Shown piece after piece: positions 1 to 9,130 of a stretch of 64,000 nucleotides of DNA. A program made the position numbers and the translations under genes. Numbering within the stretch: the stretch's first letter is position 1; the number at the start of each line of letters is the position of its first letter. The DNA comes from Clostridia bacterium (GTDB lineage: Bacteria > Bacillota > Clostridia > TANB77 > CAG-508). The stretch covers positions 248,001-312,000 of the forward strand of contig JAFWHH010000009.1 of assembly GCA_017512025.1 (NCBI GenBank). The letters run 5' to 3'. The notes under the pieces were generated by a model, which was not told the DNA's origin, made no database searches, and saw only the letters and a program-made list of their open reading frames with translations.

Positions 1-279
1 ATCTGGTAAAAGTCTGAAGTCTTGGAAAACAACTCCCATACTTCTACGTAAAAATGGAACTTTTCTTGATTTGATAAAAGTTGTGTCTTTTCCATTTATT
101 ATTATATTTCCAGCTGTAGGATCTTCTTCCTTAAGAATCATCTTGATTAATGTTGATTTTCCTGATCCAGATGAACCAACTAAGAAAGCAAATTCTCCTT
201 TTTCTATCTTAAAATTCGCGTTATGTACTGCCTCAGTTCCTGTACTGTACTTTTTACTAACGTTTCTAAACTCTATCAT
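1..279 (-). CDS. ftsE: FtsE, cell-division ABC ATPase (N-terminal part; runs off the window edge)
   Basis: The reverse strand from 279 reads MIEFRNVSKKY and continues open to base 1. About 93 residues are visible: Walker A as GSSGSGKST, and FLRRSMGVVFQDFRLL around the Q-loop, which is the signature stretch of FtsE. FtsE is the cytoplasmic ATPase of the FtsEX complex, which activates septal peptidoglycan hydrolases. The ATG is preceded by an AGAGGAG ribosome site. The C-terminal half, with the ABC signature and Walker B, lies outside the window, as presumably does ftsX. The family call is firm; its exact partner is inferred. Confidence 0.9.
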   Translation of the reverse strand, partial: MIEFRNVSKKYSTGTEAVHNANFKIEKGEFAFLVGSSGSGKSTLIKMILKEEDPTAGNIIINGKDTTFIKSRKVPFLRRSMGVVFQDFRLLPD

Positions 280-378
280 AATTTTCTCCTCTGATAAAAA
301 ATATTTTACTAATATTTTTTCGTGTATATAATAACAATAAAAACATCTTTTTTCAATAGAATTCACAAAACTTTCACT

Positions 379-1056
379 TTATTTTTCTACCATAAATTCC
401 ATTTTTTGAGCTTTTAATGCTTTAATTTTAATGCCTTGCTCCATAAACATTTTTTCATGTTCAGTCATTATGTTATCCCAGAAATCTGGACGGCTTTCTA
501 AATCGTAAGTTTTGTCTAAAATTCTAAATCCACAGTCCACAAAATATGTTAAGCTATCAGAAAATAATGAATCATCATCTGTCTTAAAATAGATTTCTCC
601 ATCGTCTTTTAAAAATTCTCTATATTTTTCAAGTTGTCTTGTATGAGTCAATCTTTTTTTATGATGTTTTCCTCTTGGCCATGGATTACAAAAATTAATA
701 TAGATACGCTCAATTTTATCTTCTTTATCAAATATATTTAAAACTCTTTCGATATCGTATCTTGTTAAATAAACATTATCAACTTCTTTATTAACTTCCC
801 CATAAGCTGCTTCTATATTTCTTTTAGCTAAGCCAAGCATTGCATCAACTAAATCAATTGCAATATAATTAGTTTCTGGATGACGAATTGCTAAGTTTGA
901 AATAAAACTTCCTTTTCCACATCCAAGCTCTAAATGTAATGGCTTATCTTCTTTAAATAAAGATCTCCACTTTCCTTTATAGTCTTCTGGGTTATCAATG
1001 TAGAACTTACTAGCTTCAAGTTCAGGTCTTGCCCATGGCTTAAATCTTATTCTCAT
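379..1056 (-). CDS. trmB: tRNA (guanine-N7-)-methyltransferase TrmB
   Basis: Class I SAM-dependent methyltransferase that makes m7G46 in the tRNA variable loop. The SAM-binding motif LELGCGKGSF is near residue 45, and the family motif NPWPRGKHHKKR carries the Asp/Asn-Pro-Trp-Pro signature. I chose the internal ATG at 1056 (MRIRFKPWARPEL, 225 aa). It has GGAGAG at normal spacing and matches the family N-terminus; the upstream in-frame ATG at 1074 has no ribosome site. It is transcribed toward ftsE and divergently from the DUF4364 gene. Confidence 0.95.
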   Translation of the reverse strand: MRIRFKPWARPELEASKFYIDNPEDYKGKWRSLFKEDKPLHLELGCGKGSFISNLAIRHPETNYIAIDLVDAMLGLAKRNIEAAYGEVNKEVDNVYLTRYDIERVLNIFDKEDKIERIYINFCNPWPRGKHHKKRLTHTRQLEKYREFLKDDGEIYFKTDDDSLFSDSLTYFVDCGFRILDKTYDLESRPDFWDNIMTEHEKMFMEQGIKIKALKAQKMEFMVEK

Positions 1057-1112
1057 ATATATCTCTCCAATCAATTTATTATTTTTTTCTTTTTTTTTGA
1101 CATTTCATGTGC

Positions 1113-1118
1113 TATAAT
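1113..1118 (+). promoter_or_regulatory. Extended -10 promoter for the DUF4364 gene
   Basis: TGTGCTATAAT at 1108-1118 is an extended -10 element behind a T-rich stretch. It places the transcription start near 1125, so the in-frame ATG at 1117 lies inside the promoter and cannot be the start. This supports the TTG at 1162. Confidence 0.6.
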
Positions 1119-1161
1119 GATACATATTATAACATACTTTTTTAATAAGGGGTTGAGAATT

Positions 1162-1713
1162 TTGAAAATAACAACAGATAATGAAACATTAGCCGAGAAC
1201 AAAGTATTAATCTTATATTTACTTGATCAGGTTCACAAACCTATAAAGAGCGACAATTTATATAAGCTTGTTTTATCAGCCGTAGATATGAATTATTTTT
1301 ACTTTCAACAATTTTTACTTGATTTAATATCAGCTGATTTTGTAATAAGCTATCAAATAGAAGACCAAACAGTTTATGAATTAACAAATCATGGTAAAAC
1401 AACTTTAGATTTAACACTAGATATTTTACCAGGAATTATAAAACTAAAAGCTGACACAAATTTAAAACCATTACTAGATGATATAGAAAACGATAATATC
1501 ATTGCTGAGTTTACACCTAAAAGTGAAGATCACTACACAGTAAACTGTAAAATAATGGAAAATAATGAAACAATATTTGAAGTAAAAACATTTGCTGGAT
1601 CTAGAGATGAAGCAAAGAAAATAGTTGATAACTGGAAAAATAATGCAGAACAGATTTATCCTCAGTTATTAGAGATATTAACTAAAAATTATGATAAGAA
1701 TGAAAATCAATAA
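1162..1713 (+). CDS. DUF4364 family protein (winged-helix-like regulator)
   Basis: The 183-aa protein matches the clostridial DUF4364 pattern: an N-terminal winged-helix-like half (KVLILYLLDQV, then a YELTNHGKTTLD wing) followed by an alpha/beta C-terminal half. The probable start is TTG at 1162, preceded by GGGGTTGAG. The function of the family is not established; a DNA-binding role is inferred from the fold pattern. It is transcribed alone and ends at a strong bidirectional terminator shared with rpe. Confidence 0.75.
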   Translation: MKITTDNETLAENKVLILYLLDQVHKPIKSDNLYKLVLSAVDMNYFYFQQFLLDLISADFVISYQIEDQTVYELTNHGKTTLDLTLDILPGIIKLKADTNLKPLLDDIENDNIIAEFTPKSEDHYTVNCKIMENNETIFEVKTFAGSRDEAKKIVDNWKNNAEQIYPQLLEILTKNYDKNENQ

Positions 1714-1734
1714 TTAATAAGAAATATATAAAGT

Positions 1735-1772
1735 AAAAAACCAAATAAGATAAACTTATTTGGTTTTTTTTT
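1735..1772. terminator. Bidirectional terminator between the DUF4364 gene and rpe
   Basis: CCAAATAAG (1741-1749) pairs with CTTATTTGG (1755-1763). It is flanked by A6 on the left and T9 on the right, so it can end transcription from both convergent genes. Confidence 0.9.
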
Positions 1773-2430
1773 AATCTTTCATTGCAGCAATTACACTTCC
1801 GAAATCATCTTGCTTAACAATTCCTGTTCCAGATACAATAATGTTTGCTCCTGCATCTTTAACAGATTGTACATTATCAAGTTTAATTCCACCATCTGCT
1901 TCAATATCTATATCTAAATTGTTTTCATCAATATATTTCTTTAATTCAGAAATCTTTGATAAAGTATCTTCCATCAATGGTTGTCCACCCTCACCCGGTA
2001 CAACAGTCATAACAAGTACCATATGTACTTTATCAAGTAAATCTAATACTTTCTTTATATCTGTTGCTGGGTTAAGAGCTATACCAACTTTACAATTATT
2101 TGATTTAATGTAATCAATTAGCTCTATTGCCTCTTCCTCATCTTTAACAGCTTCAATATGAAATGTAATTATATTAGGCTCGTAATTTAAATATATATCT
2201 ACATATTTTCTTACATCTTCAACCATTAGATGAACATCAAGTGGTAAAGTAGATACAGATTTCATATAACCAGAATACTCTTCCATAATATTACTTGTAA
2301 AAGCTGTAACAAACTTACCATCCATAACGTCAATATGGAAATAATCTGTTTTAGCGACCTCTAAATCATATATTGTTTGCATTATTTTTTCTCTTTCAAC
2401 AGTAAGAACTGATGTTGATATCTCTACCAT
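1771..2430 (-). CDS. rpe: Ribulose-phosphate 3-epimerase
   Basis: TIM-barrel enzyme of the pentose phosphate pathway that interconverts ribulose-5-P and xylulose-5-P. The 219-aa protein shows the expected metal and catalytic motifs: HIDVMDGKFV (first catalytic Asp), DVHLMVED, VMTVVPGEGGQ and EADGGI (second catalytic Asp). The start overlaps the end of rsgA by 7 bases, so the two are translationally coupled. It is the last gene of the rlmN-stp-prkC-rsgA-rpe operon, an order common in Firmicutes. Confidence 0.95.
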   Translation of the reverse strand: MVEISTSVLTVEREKIMQTIYDLEVAKTDYFHIDVMDGKFVTAFTSNIMEEYSGYMKSVSTLPLDVHLMVEDVRKYVDIYLNYEPNIITFHIEAVKDEEEAIELIDYIKSNNCKVGIALNPATDIKKVLDLLDKVHMVLVMTVVPGEGGQPLMEDTLSKISELKKYIDENNLDIDIEADGGIKLDNVQSVKDAGANIIVSGTGIVKQDDFGSVIAAMKD

Positions 2431-3317
2431 CTTCTATTCTCCTTTTCCTTTAAATCTAAATAAATTTTACAAAATCTTTCATATCTTTCTGAAGATATCT
2501 TTCCTTCAGTTACAGCATCTTTGATTCCACAACTTTCTTCTTTTATATGTGTACACCCAACAAATTCACAATTTTTAGAAGGTTCAACAAATTCGATAAA
2601 GTATTTATATAAATCTTCACTTGCAATTTCACTTATATCAAATGTGGAAAATCCTGGTGTATCCGCTAAATATGTATTCTCATTTATTTTATATAAATAT
2701 GTACTAGTAGTTGTATTCTTTCCTCGTTGATTCTTTTCACTAATAAGACCGCTCTTAGTAATTTCATCTTCAAAAATATCATTAATTAGTGTAGACTTAC
2801 CAACTCCAGAGTTCCCTGAAAAAGCAGTAATATAACCTTCAAGAATATCTTTTAAATCATCAACACCAATCTTTTCATGAGCATTTGTCTTAAAGATTTT
2901 ATATCCAATATCAGCATATGTTTTTTCAATATCATCTACTAAATCACTACTTACTAAATCAATCTTATTTAGACAAATAATTGGTTTAATATTATTAAGC
3001 TCTGCAAATGCAAGTTGTTTATCAAGCATTAACAAATCTGGCTTTGGTTGCTTCATAGAAATAACAAAAATAATTTGAGTTAGATTAGCAAGTTTTGGTC
3101 TCTTAATATACGTTTTTCTTTCTTTTACAACATCTATTATTCCTTCTTTTTTCTCTTCATCAACTACTTCATATTCAACATAGTCTCCAACAGCAAGTGT
3201 TTGGCCTTGCTCCTTAAACTTACCTCTTGCATTACATTTAATTATTTCATTTGACTTAATGTCTTCTACTATATATAGATTAGAAGCATTACTAATTATA
3301 ATTCCATCTTTTTGCAA
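2424..3317 (-). CDS. rsgA: Ribosome small-subunit GTPase RsgA (YloQ/EngC)
   Basis: Circularly permuted GTPase acting late in 30S maturation. Domains in order: N-terminal OB-fold (about 1-75); GTPase with G4 (NKIDL) before G1 (SGNSGVGKST) and G3 (DTPGF); C-terminal zinc knuckle with CEFVGCTHIKEESC. Its 297 aa is normal for the family. It lies between prkC and rpe. A hairpin upstream (3341-3371) may reduce read-through from prkC. Confidence 0.95.
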   Translation of the reverse strand: MQKDGIIISNASNLYIVEDIKSNEIIKCNARGKFKEQGQTLAVGDYVEYEVVDEEKKEGIIDVVKERKTYIKRPKLANLTQIIFVISMKQPKPDLLMLDKQLAFAELNNIKPIICLNKIDLVSSDLVDDIEKTYADIGYKIFKTNAHEKIGVDDLKDILEGYITAFSGNSGVGKSTLINDIFEDEITKSGLISEKNQRGKNTTTSTYLYKINENTYLADTPGFSTFDISEIASEDLYKYFIEFVEPSKNCEFVGCTHIKEESCGIKDAVTEGKISSERYERFCKIYLDLKEKENRRW

Positions 3318-3340
3318 AATTTGCCTCCCTTTATTTGTAA

Positions 3341-3371
3341 AAAGCGAAGAAAGTTGTTATTTCTTCGCTTT
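3341..3371 (-). terminator. Intrinsic terminator or attenuator between prkC and rsgA
   Basis: On the minus strand AAAGCGAAGAAA pairs perfectly with TTTCTTCGCTTT and is followed by T-rich sequence. It lies inside an otherwise continuous operon, so it probably tunes expression of rsgA and rpe rather than fully stopping transcription. Confidence 0.75.
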
Positions 3372-3376
3372 AGTTA

Positions 3377-5365
3377 TTATTCAACGGTTATTGATCTATT
3401 TTCGCCGTTCATATCCATTGTATATGACTGTCCATTTGCAAGAATACTATTAACGTAAACTTTTATAGCAACATTTCCTTTTGCTTTGAAATTTTGTGTT
3501 ATTTTGTCTGTATCTCTTGAAATTGATTTATCATATATTGTATCAGTTCCAACCATAATCTTTATTGAAACATTTTTGTTCTCTGTGCTTGTGTCTGTTG
3601 TATCTATTGGTGCATATTTATCCGCTAGTGATTTAACTTTAACATTAACTACACCTTCAACATCTGTTTTAAGCTTATTAACTGTTAATGTTATCTTAGC
3701 TCCTTCTTCTGATTGAGAACCAGCTTGAACATTTTGTTCCATAACTATTCCATCAGTTTCTCCGGCATATTCTTTTTCTTTAATATTAACTTCCATACCA
3801 AGCTCTGTTAATATATCTTTTGCTTCATCTCTGTTCTTTCCAACAACATCTGGAACTTCAAATTTCTTCTTTCCATTTCCTTTACTTACATGAATCTTAA
3901 CTGTTGTTCCAACTTGAATCATAGTTCCCTGTTCTGTTTCTTGACTTATTACATATCCGTCTTGAATCTCTTGACTTATTTCTTCAACTTTTTCAATCTT
4001 GATACCTAAATCAGTAAGCATTGTTTCAACCTTAGAGTATTCTTCGCCAACAACCTTTGGCATCTCAACTTCTTCAATACCTTTACTTACCACAACAGTA
4101 ATTGTTGAACCTTCTTTGATTGTAAAGTCTGGTTTATATGTTGGATTTTGCTCTATAATATATCCAGCTGCTACATCTGCACTATATATTTCTTTAGAAA
4201 CTTCAAACTTAAGTTTTAATCCTTCAACTTCACGTTTAGCATCTTCTTGAGTTTTACCGACAACGTTTGGTATTTGAACATCCTTTGGTCTACCTGAGTT
4301 TCCAATACCAAATGCAATTAGGAATGCAATTAAGAATATTACTGCTAATATAGAAACACCTATTATACTAGAAAGTATAACTTTTTTATGTGCTTGGAAG
4401 AAAGATAAATATTCTTCTTCATCATCATAATCGTCTTTATTTAGCTTGCTGCTATAGTTACTTCCAATATCATCATCTACAGTTGGAATTCTTCTTGTTA
4501 ATCCATCTGTATAATTACTTTCATCAATAAATCCACCTTCAGGTCTCTTTAAAGCCATATTTAAATCTTTAATCATTTCTGAAGCATTTTGATATCTATC
4601 ATTAGGATCTTTCTTTAAAGCTTTCATGATAATTTGATTTACAGCATATGGTACATTTTTGTTTATTTTGATTGGTTCTTCTGGCTCTTCTTGCATATGT
4701 TTTAATGCAATAGAAACAGGAGTATCAGCATCAAAAGGAACCTTACCAGTTACCATCTCATACATAACAACGCCTAATGAATATAGATCAGACTTAGCAT
4801 CTGTATATCCACCTCTAGCATGCTCTGGTGAGAAATAATGTACTGAACCAAGTGTTGTACCAAAAGCAGTTATTGTAGAATTTGAAACAGCCTTTGCAAT
4901 TCCAAAATCTGTGACTTTTGCAACACCTTCTTCTGTAATCATAATATTATGTGGTTTAATATCTCTATGGATTATATTGTTTTTGTGAGCCATATCTAAT
5001 GCTGAAGCAATTTGAATTGCTATGTTGATTGACCATTTCCATGAAAGAAAACCATCTTCATCTATTATTTGTTTTAATGTTTTACCTTGTATTAATTCCA
5101 TAACGATGTAGTATACATTATATTCTTGACCTACATCATAAACAGAAACGATATTAGGATGAGTAAGTCTTGCTGCTGATTGAGCTTCTGCGTTAAATCT
5201 CTTTATAAACTCTTCATCAGTTGTAAACTCATCTCTTAAAATTTTAATCGCAACATAACGATTTAAAATTTTATCAAGAGCCTTGTAAACAGTTGCCATA
5301 CCTCCGTTTCCAATTTTCTCCATTATTTCATATCTGTTTCCTATAACACTACCTTCTAAATTCAT
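3377..5365 (-). CDS. prkC: PASTA-domain Ser/Thr protein kinase (PrkC)
   Basis: Membrane Ser/Thr kinase that senses muropeptides or lipid II and controls wall synthesis and germination in Firmicutes. An N-terminal Hanks kinase domain (about 10-270) has the GNGGMATVY glycine loop, AIKIL lysine, HRDIKPHN catalytic loop and DFGIAK. A single transmembrane helix lies near 330-355. Three PASTA repeats follow (about 365-570, each starting like PNVVGKTQEDA), then a C-terminal extension of about 90 residues of unknown role. It starts 13 bases after stp ends, the usual phosphatase-kinase pair. Confidence 0.97.
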   Translation of the reverse strand: MNLEGSVIGNRYEIMEKIGNGGMATVYKALDKILNRYVAIKILRDEFTTDEEFIKRFNAEAQSAARLTHPNIVSVYDVGQEYNVYYIVMELIQGKTLKQIIDEDGFLSWKWSINIAIQIASALDMAHKNNIIHRDIKPHNIMITEEGVAKVTDFGIAKAVSNSTITAFGTTLGSVHYFSPEHARGGYTDAKSDLYSLGVVMYEMVTGKVPFDADTPVSIALKHMQEEPEEPIKINKNVPYAVNQIIMKALKKDPNDRYQNASEMIKDLNMALKRPEGGFIDESNYTDGLTRRIPTVDDDIGSNYSSKLNKDDYDDEEEYLSFFQAHKKVILSSIIGVSILAVIFLIAFLIAFGIGNSGRPKDVQIPNVVGKTQEDAKREVEGLKLKFEVSKEIYSADVAAGYIIEQNPTYKPDFTIKEGSTITVVVSKGIEEVEMPKVVGEEYSKVETMLTDLGIKIEKVEEISQEIQDGYVISQETEQGTMIQVGTTVKIHVSKGNGKKKFEVPDVVGKNRDEAKDILTELGMEVNIKEKEYAGETDGIVMEQNVQAGSQSEEGAKITLTVNKLKTDVEGVVNVKVKSLADKYAPIDTTDTSTENKNVSIKIMVGTDTIYDKSISRDTDKITQNFKAKGNVAIKVYVNSILANGQSYTMDMNGENRSITVE

Positions 5366-5378
5366 ATTCTTACTCTCC

Positions 5379-6104
5379 TTATAATATGATTACAGCTGTA
5401 ATATTATCTTGTCCGCCGTTCTCATTTGCTTTGTTTACTAGTACCTCACATGCAGTTTCAGGATTATCTTTAATGATGTCACAAATAACATCTTCCCTTA
5501 CCATATTTGTTAATCCATCCGTACACATTAACAAAATATCGTCTTTTTGGAATCCCTTAACCATTACATCTGGTTCAACAAAAGCTGTACATCCCAAAGC
5601 CTTAGTTAGCATATTCTTTTTTGGATGATTGTAAGCTTCTTCTTTTGTAATATTTCCTTCTCTAACAAGTTGTTCAACATAACTATGGTCTGTTGTTAAT
5701 TTACGGAAGAAATCTTTTCTTAATCTATAAACTCTACTGTCGCCAACATGGCCAATATATACTTTTCCAGATTGAATTATAAGAACATCTAATGTTGTTC
5801 CCATCCCATTAAGCTCTTCAACCTCTTTAGATCTTTCGTATACGACCATATTTGCGTATTCAATTGCATTCTTGATTAAGTCAAGTATCTTATCTTTATC
5901 CTTGTTTGTTTCTTCAAAGTTGTTCTTTATATAGCTTTTAGCAGATTCAATTGCAAGTGCACTTGCAACTTCTCCACCTTTATAGCCACCCATTCCGTCA
6001 GCAACTATAAACATTTTTATTTCGTCGTTTGGATCAGATATAAAATAATTATCTTGATTCATTTCTCTAATCCTACCTATATCCGACCTAGCAAAAGTCT
6101 TCAT
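5379..6104 (-). CDS. stp: PP2C-family Ser/Thr phosphatase (Stp/PrpC)
   Basis: Metal-dependent phosphatase opposing PrkC. The 241-aa protein has the PP2C metal motifs in order: ADGMGGY (residues about 34-40), GTTLDV, GHVGDSRVYRL, CTDGLTN and GGQDNITAV. Its coding region sits between rlmN and prkC with short gaps, consistent with one operon. Confidence 0.96.
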   Translation of the reverse strand: MKTFARSDIGRIREMNQDNYFISDPNDEIKMFIVADGMGGYKGGEVASALAIESAKSYIKNNFEETNKDKDKILDLIKNAIEYANMVVYERSKEVEELNGMGTTLDVLIIQSGKVYIGHVGDSRVYRLRKDFFRKLTTDHSYVEQLVREGNITKEEAYNHPKKNMLTKALGCTAFVEPDVMVKGFQKDDILLMCTDGLTNMVREDVICDIIKDNPETACEVLVNKANENGGQDNITAVIIL

Positions 6105-6127
6105 AAACCCTCCTATAATACCGGTTA

Positions 6128-7156
6128 CTATTGTTCTTTAAGATTTTTTCTTCTTAATTGTCCACAAGCTGCATCAATATCAGACCCTAGCTCTCTTCTT
6201 ATTGTTGCAACTATACCGTTATCATTTAAATAGTCTCTAAACTTTATAATGTTTTCATTTGTACTTTTTGAATATTGTCCATTCTCAATTTTGTTAATTG
6301 GAATTAAATTTACATGACATAGCATTCCTTTTAAAAGCTTTACTAATTGCTTAGCATCATCTAGATTATCGTTATTATCTTTAGCTAATGCATATTCAAA
6401 AGAAATTCTTTTATTCGTAATCTTTATATAATCTTTGCATGCTTTCATAAGCTCTGCAATATTGTATCTATTATTTACTGGCATCATGCTACTTCTTTTC
6501 TCGTCCGTTGTAGCATGAAGTGAAATTGATAATGTACATTGAATATTTTCATTTGCCAAATCATATATTCTTGGTACCAAACCACTTGTTGAAACACTTA
6601 TATGTCTAGCTCCAATATTCATTCCTTTTTGATTATTAAGTATTCTAATAGCTTTAATAACATTATCATAATTATCAAGTGGCTCACCAATTCCCATAAA
6701 TACTATATTTGAAATTTCTTCGCCAATATCTTGCTCTACAGCAAGAACTTCTTCAACAATCTCTCCTGGTGTTAAGTTTCTCTCAAACTTAATTCCCGTA
6801 GATGCACAAAACTTACATCCCATTTTACATCCAATTTGAGATGATACACATACAGTCTTTCCATGGTGATACTGCATAAGTACAGTCTCAATAGCATTTC
6901 CATCAAGCACATCAAATAAATATTTTTTTGTACCATCAGAAGATTCTTGTTTTTTCAAAATATTAAAATTACACATAGTGTAATTTTCTTTTAACTTATT
7001 TCTTAGGTCAAGTGATAAGTTTGTCATTTCATCAAAGCTCATAACTTTATCAACATATAACCATTTAAAAATTTGCTCTGCTCTGAATTTTTTCTCACCA
7101 ATTGCAAGCATTTCTTCTTGCAAATCAGCTAAATCAAAGTCTTTTATATTCTTCAT
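6128..7156 (-). CDS. rlmN: Dual-specificity 23S rRNA/tRNA A-C2 methyltransferase RlmN
   Basis: Radical-SAM enzyme that methylates A2503 of 23S rRNA and A37 of some tRNAs. The 4Fe-4S motif CKMGCKFC fits the CxxxCxxC pattern of the RlmN/Cfr family, and GEPLDN and the C-terminal DAACGQL (second catalytic Cys) are present. Its 342 aa is normal. It is the first gene of the rlmN-stp-prkC-rsgA-rpe operon, with an A+T-rich upstream region. Confidence 0.96.
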   Translation of the reverse strand: MKNIKDFDLADLQEEMLAIGEKKFRAEQIFKWLYVDKVMSFDEMTNLSLDLRNKLKENYTMCNFNILKKQESSDGTKKYLFDVLDGNAIETVLMQYHHGKTVCVSSQIGCKMGCKFCASTGIKFERNLTPGEIVEEVLAVEQDIGEEISNIVFMGIGEPLDNYDNVIKAIRILNNQKGMNIGARHISVSTSGLVPRIYDLANENIQCTLSISLHATTDEKRSSMMPVNNRYNIAELMKACKDYIKITNKRISFEYALAKDNNDNLDDAKQLVKLLKGMLCHVNLIPINKIENGQYSKSTNENIIKFRDYLNDNGIVATIRRELGSDIDAACGQLRRKNLKEQ

Positions 7157-7390
7157 TTCTATAATAAATAACCTTCTCTCTTTTCTCGTGCATGTTATAT
7201 CATACTTTTATTAATTTTTCAAGTACTTCCGCACAATTACATACCGGTTTTCCAAATGTATTTTTGTCGTTTTTTCGTATCTTTTGTCATACGATTTTTC
7301 TTTACTTTTCGATAGTTTGGGTGTATATGTATTTTGTTATACAAAACTTAAATTTTATAACAAATATATCAAAAAGGAGGATTGTTCTTA

Positions 7391-8089
7391 GTGCAGAACA
7401 TAAAGAAATTAAAACATTATATACAAAGGACAAAAGAAGAGCTAAAAGATATGCCATCTGTTGAAGCAATGTCTTTGTCTCAATTTTTCAGATACAAAAG
7501 ATTAATACATGGAAGAAATGAAGCAAAGAAACAATTAAAGAAATCAATGCTGTCTGCAAAGAAAGTAATGGAAACGTACGAAGAATACAATAGCAAAATA
7601 CTCAACAATATGAAAATAAGTTGTAGACAATATTGTAGAAGACAAGCTCTGGCAGAATACAAAAGAGACAGAAAATTATACCTCTTTGGTATGATAGATA
7701 AGAAACCAATTCATCCACTGCTTAAACCAGTCAAAAAAATTATTTCATTTATTCAAAAACCTATTTCAAAATCATTTAATTCTTTCAAAGAAAAATTTAA
7801 AACTTTTAAATCAAAAACAATTTCCCAAAGTCTTCATCGTCTTGCAATTCACGGTTGTAAAACTTTTGAATCCAACTGTAAATATATGAAGAAACGTTTA
7901 TCAACCAATGAATATGCAGAATATTTAAGAACTATTATTAAAGAAGCTCAAGAGCAGCTTAATACACAATCTTCAAATCTATCATTTTCTCCACAAATTC
8001 AAATGTTAAGAAATGCGTGCCCAAATGTACCAGCAAGTACAATACGTGACTTAGAGCAAAGAAAAGGAAATATTACATATATCAGATAA
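7391..8089 (+). CDS. Unknown basic protein, about 232 aa
   Basis: I do not recognise this protein. It is rich in Lys/Arg, mostly helical in character, and has no signal peptide or clear transmembrane segment. The centre carries repeated KxF(K) patterns (residues about 115-145), and three cysteines cluster in ISCRQYCRRQ and HGCKTF. The probable start is GTG at 7391, about ten bases after AGGAGG; the TTG at 7382 is too close to that site. Base composition matches the host. It is transcribed alone between rlmN (divergent) and a bidirectional terminator. Confidence 0.7.
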   Translation: MQNIKKLKHYIQRTKEELKDMPSVEAMSLSQFFRYKRLIHGRNEAKKQLKKSMLSAKKVMETYEEYNSKILNNMKISCRQYCRRQALAEYKRDRKLYLFGMIDKKPIHPLLKPVKKIISFIQKPISKSFNSFKEKFKTFKSKTISQSLHRLAIHGCKTFESNCKYMKKRLSTNEYAEYLRTIIKEAQEQLNTQSSNLSFSPQIQMLRNACPNVPASTIRDLEQRKGNITYIR

Positions 8090-8094
8090 AAAAG

Positions 8095-8130
8095 ATAAAG
8101 ACTCGATGCTTCTTAACATCAAGTCTTTAT
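8095..8130. terminator. Bidirectional terminator
   Basis: ATAAAGACTcGATG pairs with CATCaAGTCTTTAT with an 8-base loop, A-rich on the left and T-rich on the right. It lies between convergent genes. Confidence 0.85.
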
Positions 8131-8134
8131 TTTA

Positions 8135-8350
8135 CTATATTTTTTGCTCTATTTCTTGTAATCTTTTTGCAAATACAGATTGATTCATATCATCAATCTC
8201 ATTGTACTCTTGCAACTTATCGATTTTTTTAATAATTAATGCTTGGTTTCTTTGAATACTTGTAACTATGTCTATTTCGTTATATTGTAGTTCATCTAAT
8301 ATTTTGGCTATTCTTTCAAGTTTTTCAGCAATTATTTTTTGTTTACACAT
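8135..8350 (-). CDS. Small helical protein, 71 aa, unknown
   Basis: The ATG at 8350 (MCKQKIIAEKL) follows GGGGGTGATT at correct spacing; the longer in-frame extension lacks a ribosome site. The product is almost entirely charged amphipathic helix (EKLERIAKILDEL, IIKKIDKLQEY), suggesting a short coiled coil. I cannot assign a family. It is the last host-like gene before the foreign cassette at 8.44-10.0 kb. Confidence 0.6.
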   Translation of the reverse strand: MCKQKIIAEKLERIAKILDELQYNEIDIVTSIQRNQALIIKKIDKLQEYNEIDDMNQSVFAKRLQEIEQKI

Positions 8351-8443
8351 AATAATCACCCCCATGAATATTGATGAAGTGATTCTACAATACTTTTTAT
8401 AATACGTCAATATACCTACAAACATTTATTTGTTTTTTTATGT

Positions 8444-8479
8444 CAAAAAAATAACCTCCAGTTTCAGTTGGAGATTATT
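8444..8479 (-). terminator. Terminator of the 8493-8837 cassette gene
   Basis: AATAAcCTCCA (8450-8460) pairs with TTGGAGaTTATT (8468-8479). On the minus strand the stem is followed by a run of T residues. Confidence 0.85.
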
Positions 8480-8492
8480 GTTCGGCACATGG

Positions 8493-8837
8493 TTAGAAGG
8501 AATACTTTTCAGTTGCTGCCGCAAGTGTTTGCTTGCGGATTTCTTCCATAACCGCTTTCCATTTGTCATTTACCTTATCTCTCATCTTTCTATACACATA
8601 AGTATCTTCTTTGATTAGGTTCCGGAAAAAAGAGCGTGCCTCACCATCAAAATCCCATTCATCTGGAGTATATGTGCGTCCAGACGAACCAGATTCATGA
8701 TTAATCGAGCTAATATTCCCGCTTGTATCAACAAATGCAGTCTGGTACGTAACCTTAACCCCATGGCTGTCGGTATGTGTACAAAACTCATATCCTGCGG
8801 TAATATCGTAAGTCCGTTGCGTTCTGACTTCATTCAT
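8493..8837 (-). CDS. Unknown 114-aa protein of a foreign cassette
   Basis: I recognise no family. The protein is soluble and hydrophilic: the N-terminal half is beta-like with aromatic and Thr residues (TYDITAGYEF, VKVTYQTAFVD), then a Gly/Ser stretch, then a helical Arg/Lys-rich C-terminal half (RSFFRNLIKED, DKWKAVMEEIRKQ). The ATG at 8837 follows GAGGTGG. Codon use is richer in G+C than the neighbours. It has its own promoter (8974-9002), a hairpin-rich leader and a terminator, and is divergent from the two-gene unit at 9131-9944. Confidence 0.75.
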   Translation of the reverse strand: MNEVRTQRTYDITAGYEFCTHTDSHGVKVTYQTAFVDTSGNISSINHESGSSGRTYTPDEWDFDGEARSFFRNLIKEDTYVYRKMRDKVNDKWKAVMEEIRKQTLAAATEKYSF

Positions 8838-8973
8838 GTTACCACCTCATTACAGACAAAAGGCCCAGCCGTTATATCAACGACTCTTCTTAAGTATATT
8901 CACTTGTGCTGAAACACAGGAACTAGTGTAGCTCCTCACAAGATTATTTTTAGCACGTAGCTAAAACACTGGC

Positions 8974-9002
8974 ATTATACCATCATTTTATGTATATTGC
9001 AA
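8974..9002 (-). promoter_or_regulatory. Near-consensus vegetative promoter, minus strand
   Basis: Reading the minus strand: TTGCAA, 17-base spacer, TATAAT. The leader below it contains a TTTTAGC/GCTAAAA hairpin and a longer CTTGTG/CACAAG stem before the gene ending at 8493. Confidence 0.8.
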
Positions 9003-9011
9003 ATTTCATAT

Positions 9012-9040
9012 TTGCCAAACCTCCAATTCCGTGTTATACT
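9012..9040 (+). promoter_or_regulatory. Near-consensus vegetative promoter, plus strand
   Basis: TTGCCA (9012-9017), 17-base spacer, TATACT (9035-9040). Back to back with the minus-strand promoter at 8974-9002, it drives the 9131 and 9684 genes. Confidence 0.8.
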
Positions 9041-9064
9041 CAAGTCATCGATTTTCCGCTTATT

Positions 9065-9124
9065 CCTGCTTCAGCAGGATCCAGATTGGTTATTGTTACC
9101 GATTCTGGCTGACCATCATGGAGG
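9065..9124 (+). promoter_or_regulatory. Two-hairpin leader upstream of the 9131 gene
   Basis: CCTGC/GCAGG (9065-9078) and CCAGA/TCTGG (9081-9108) form two small hairpins ending shortly before the GGAGG site. The same order, with nearly the same sequence, occurs upstream of the 9684 gene, so the element is a duplicated, probably functional leader. Confidence 0.7.
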
Positions 9125-9130
9125 TGCATG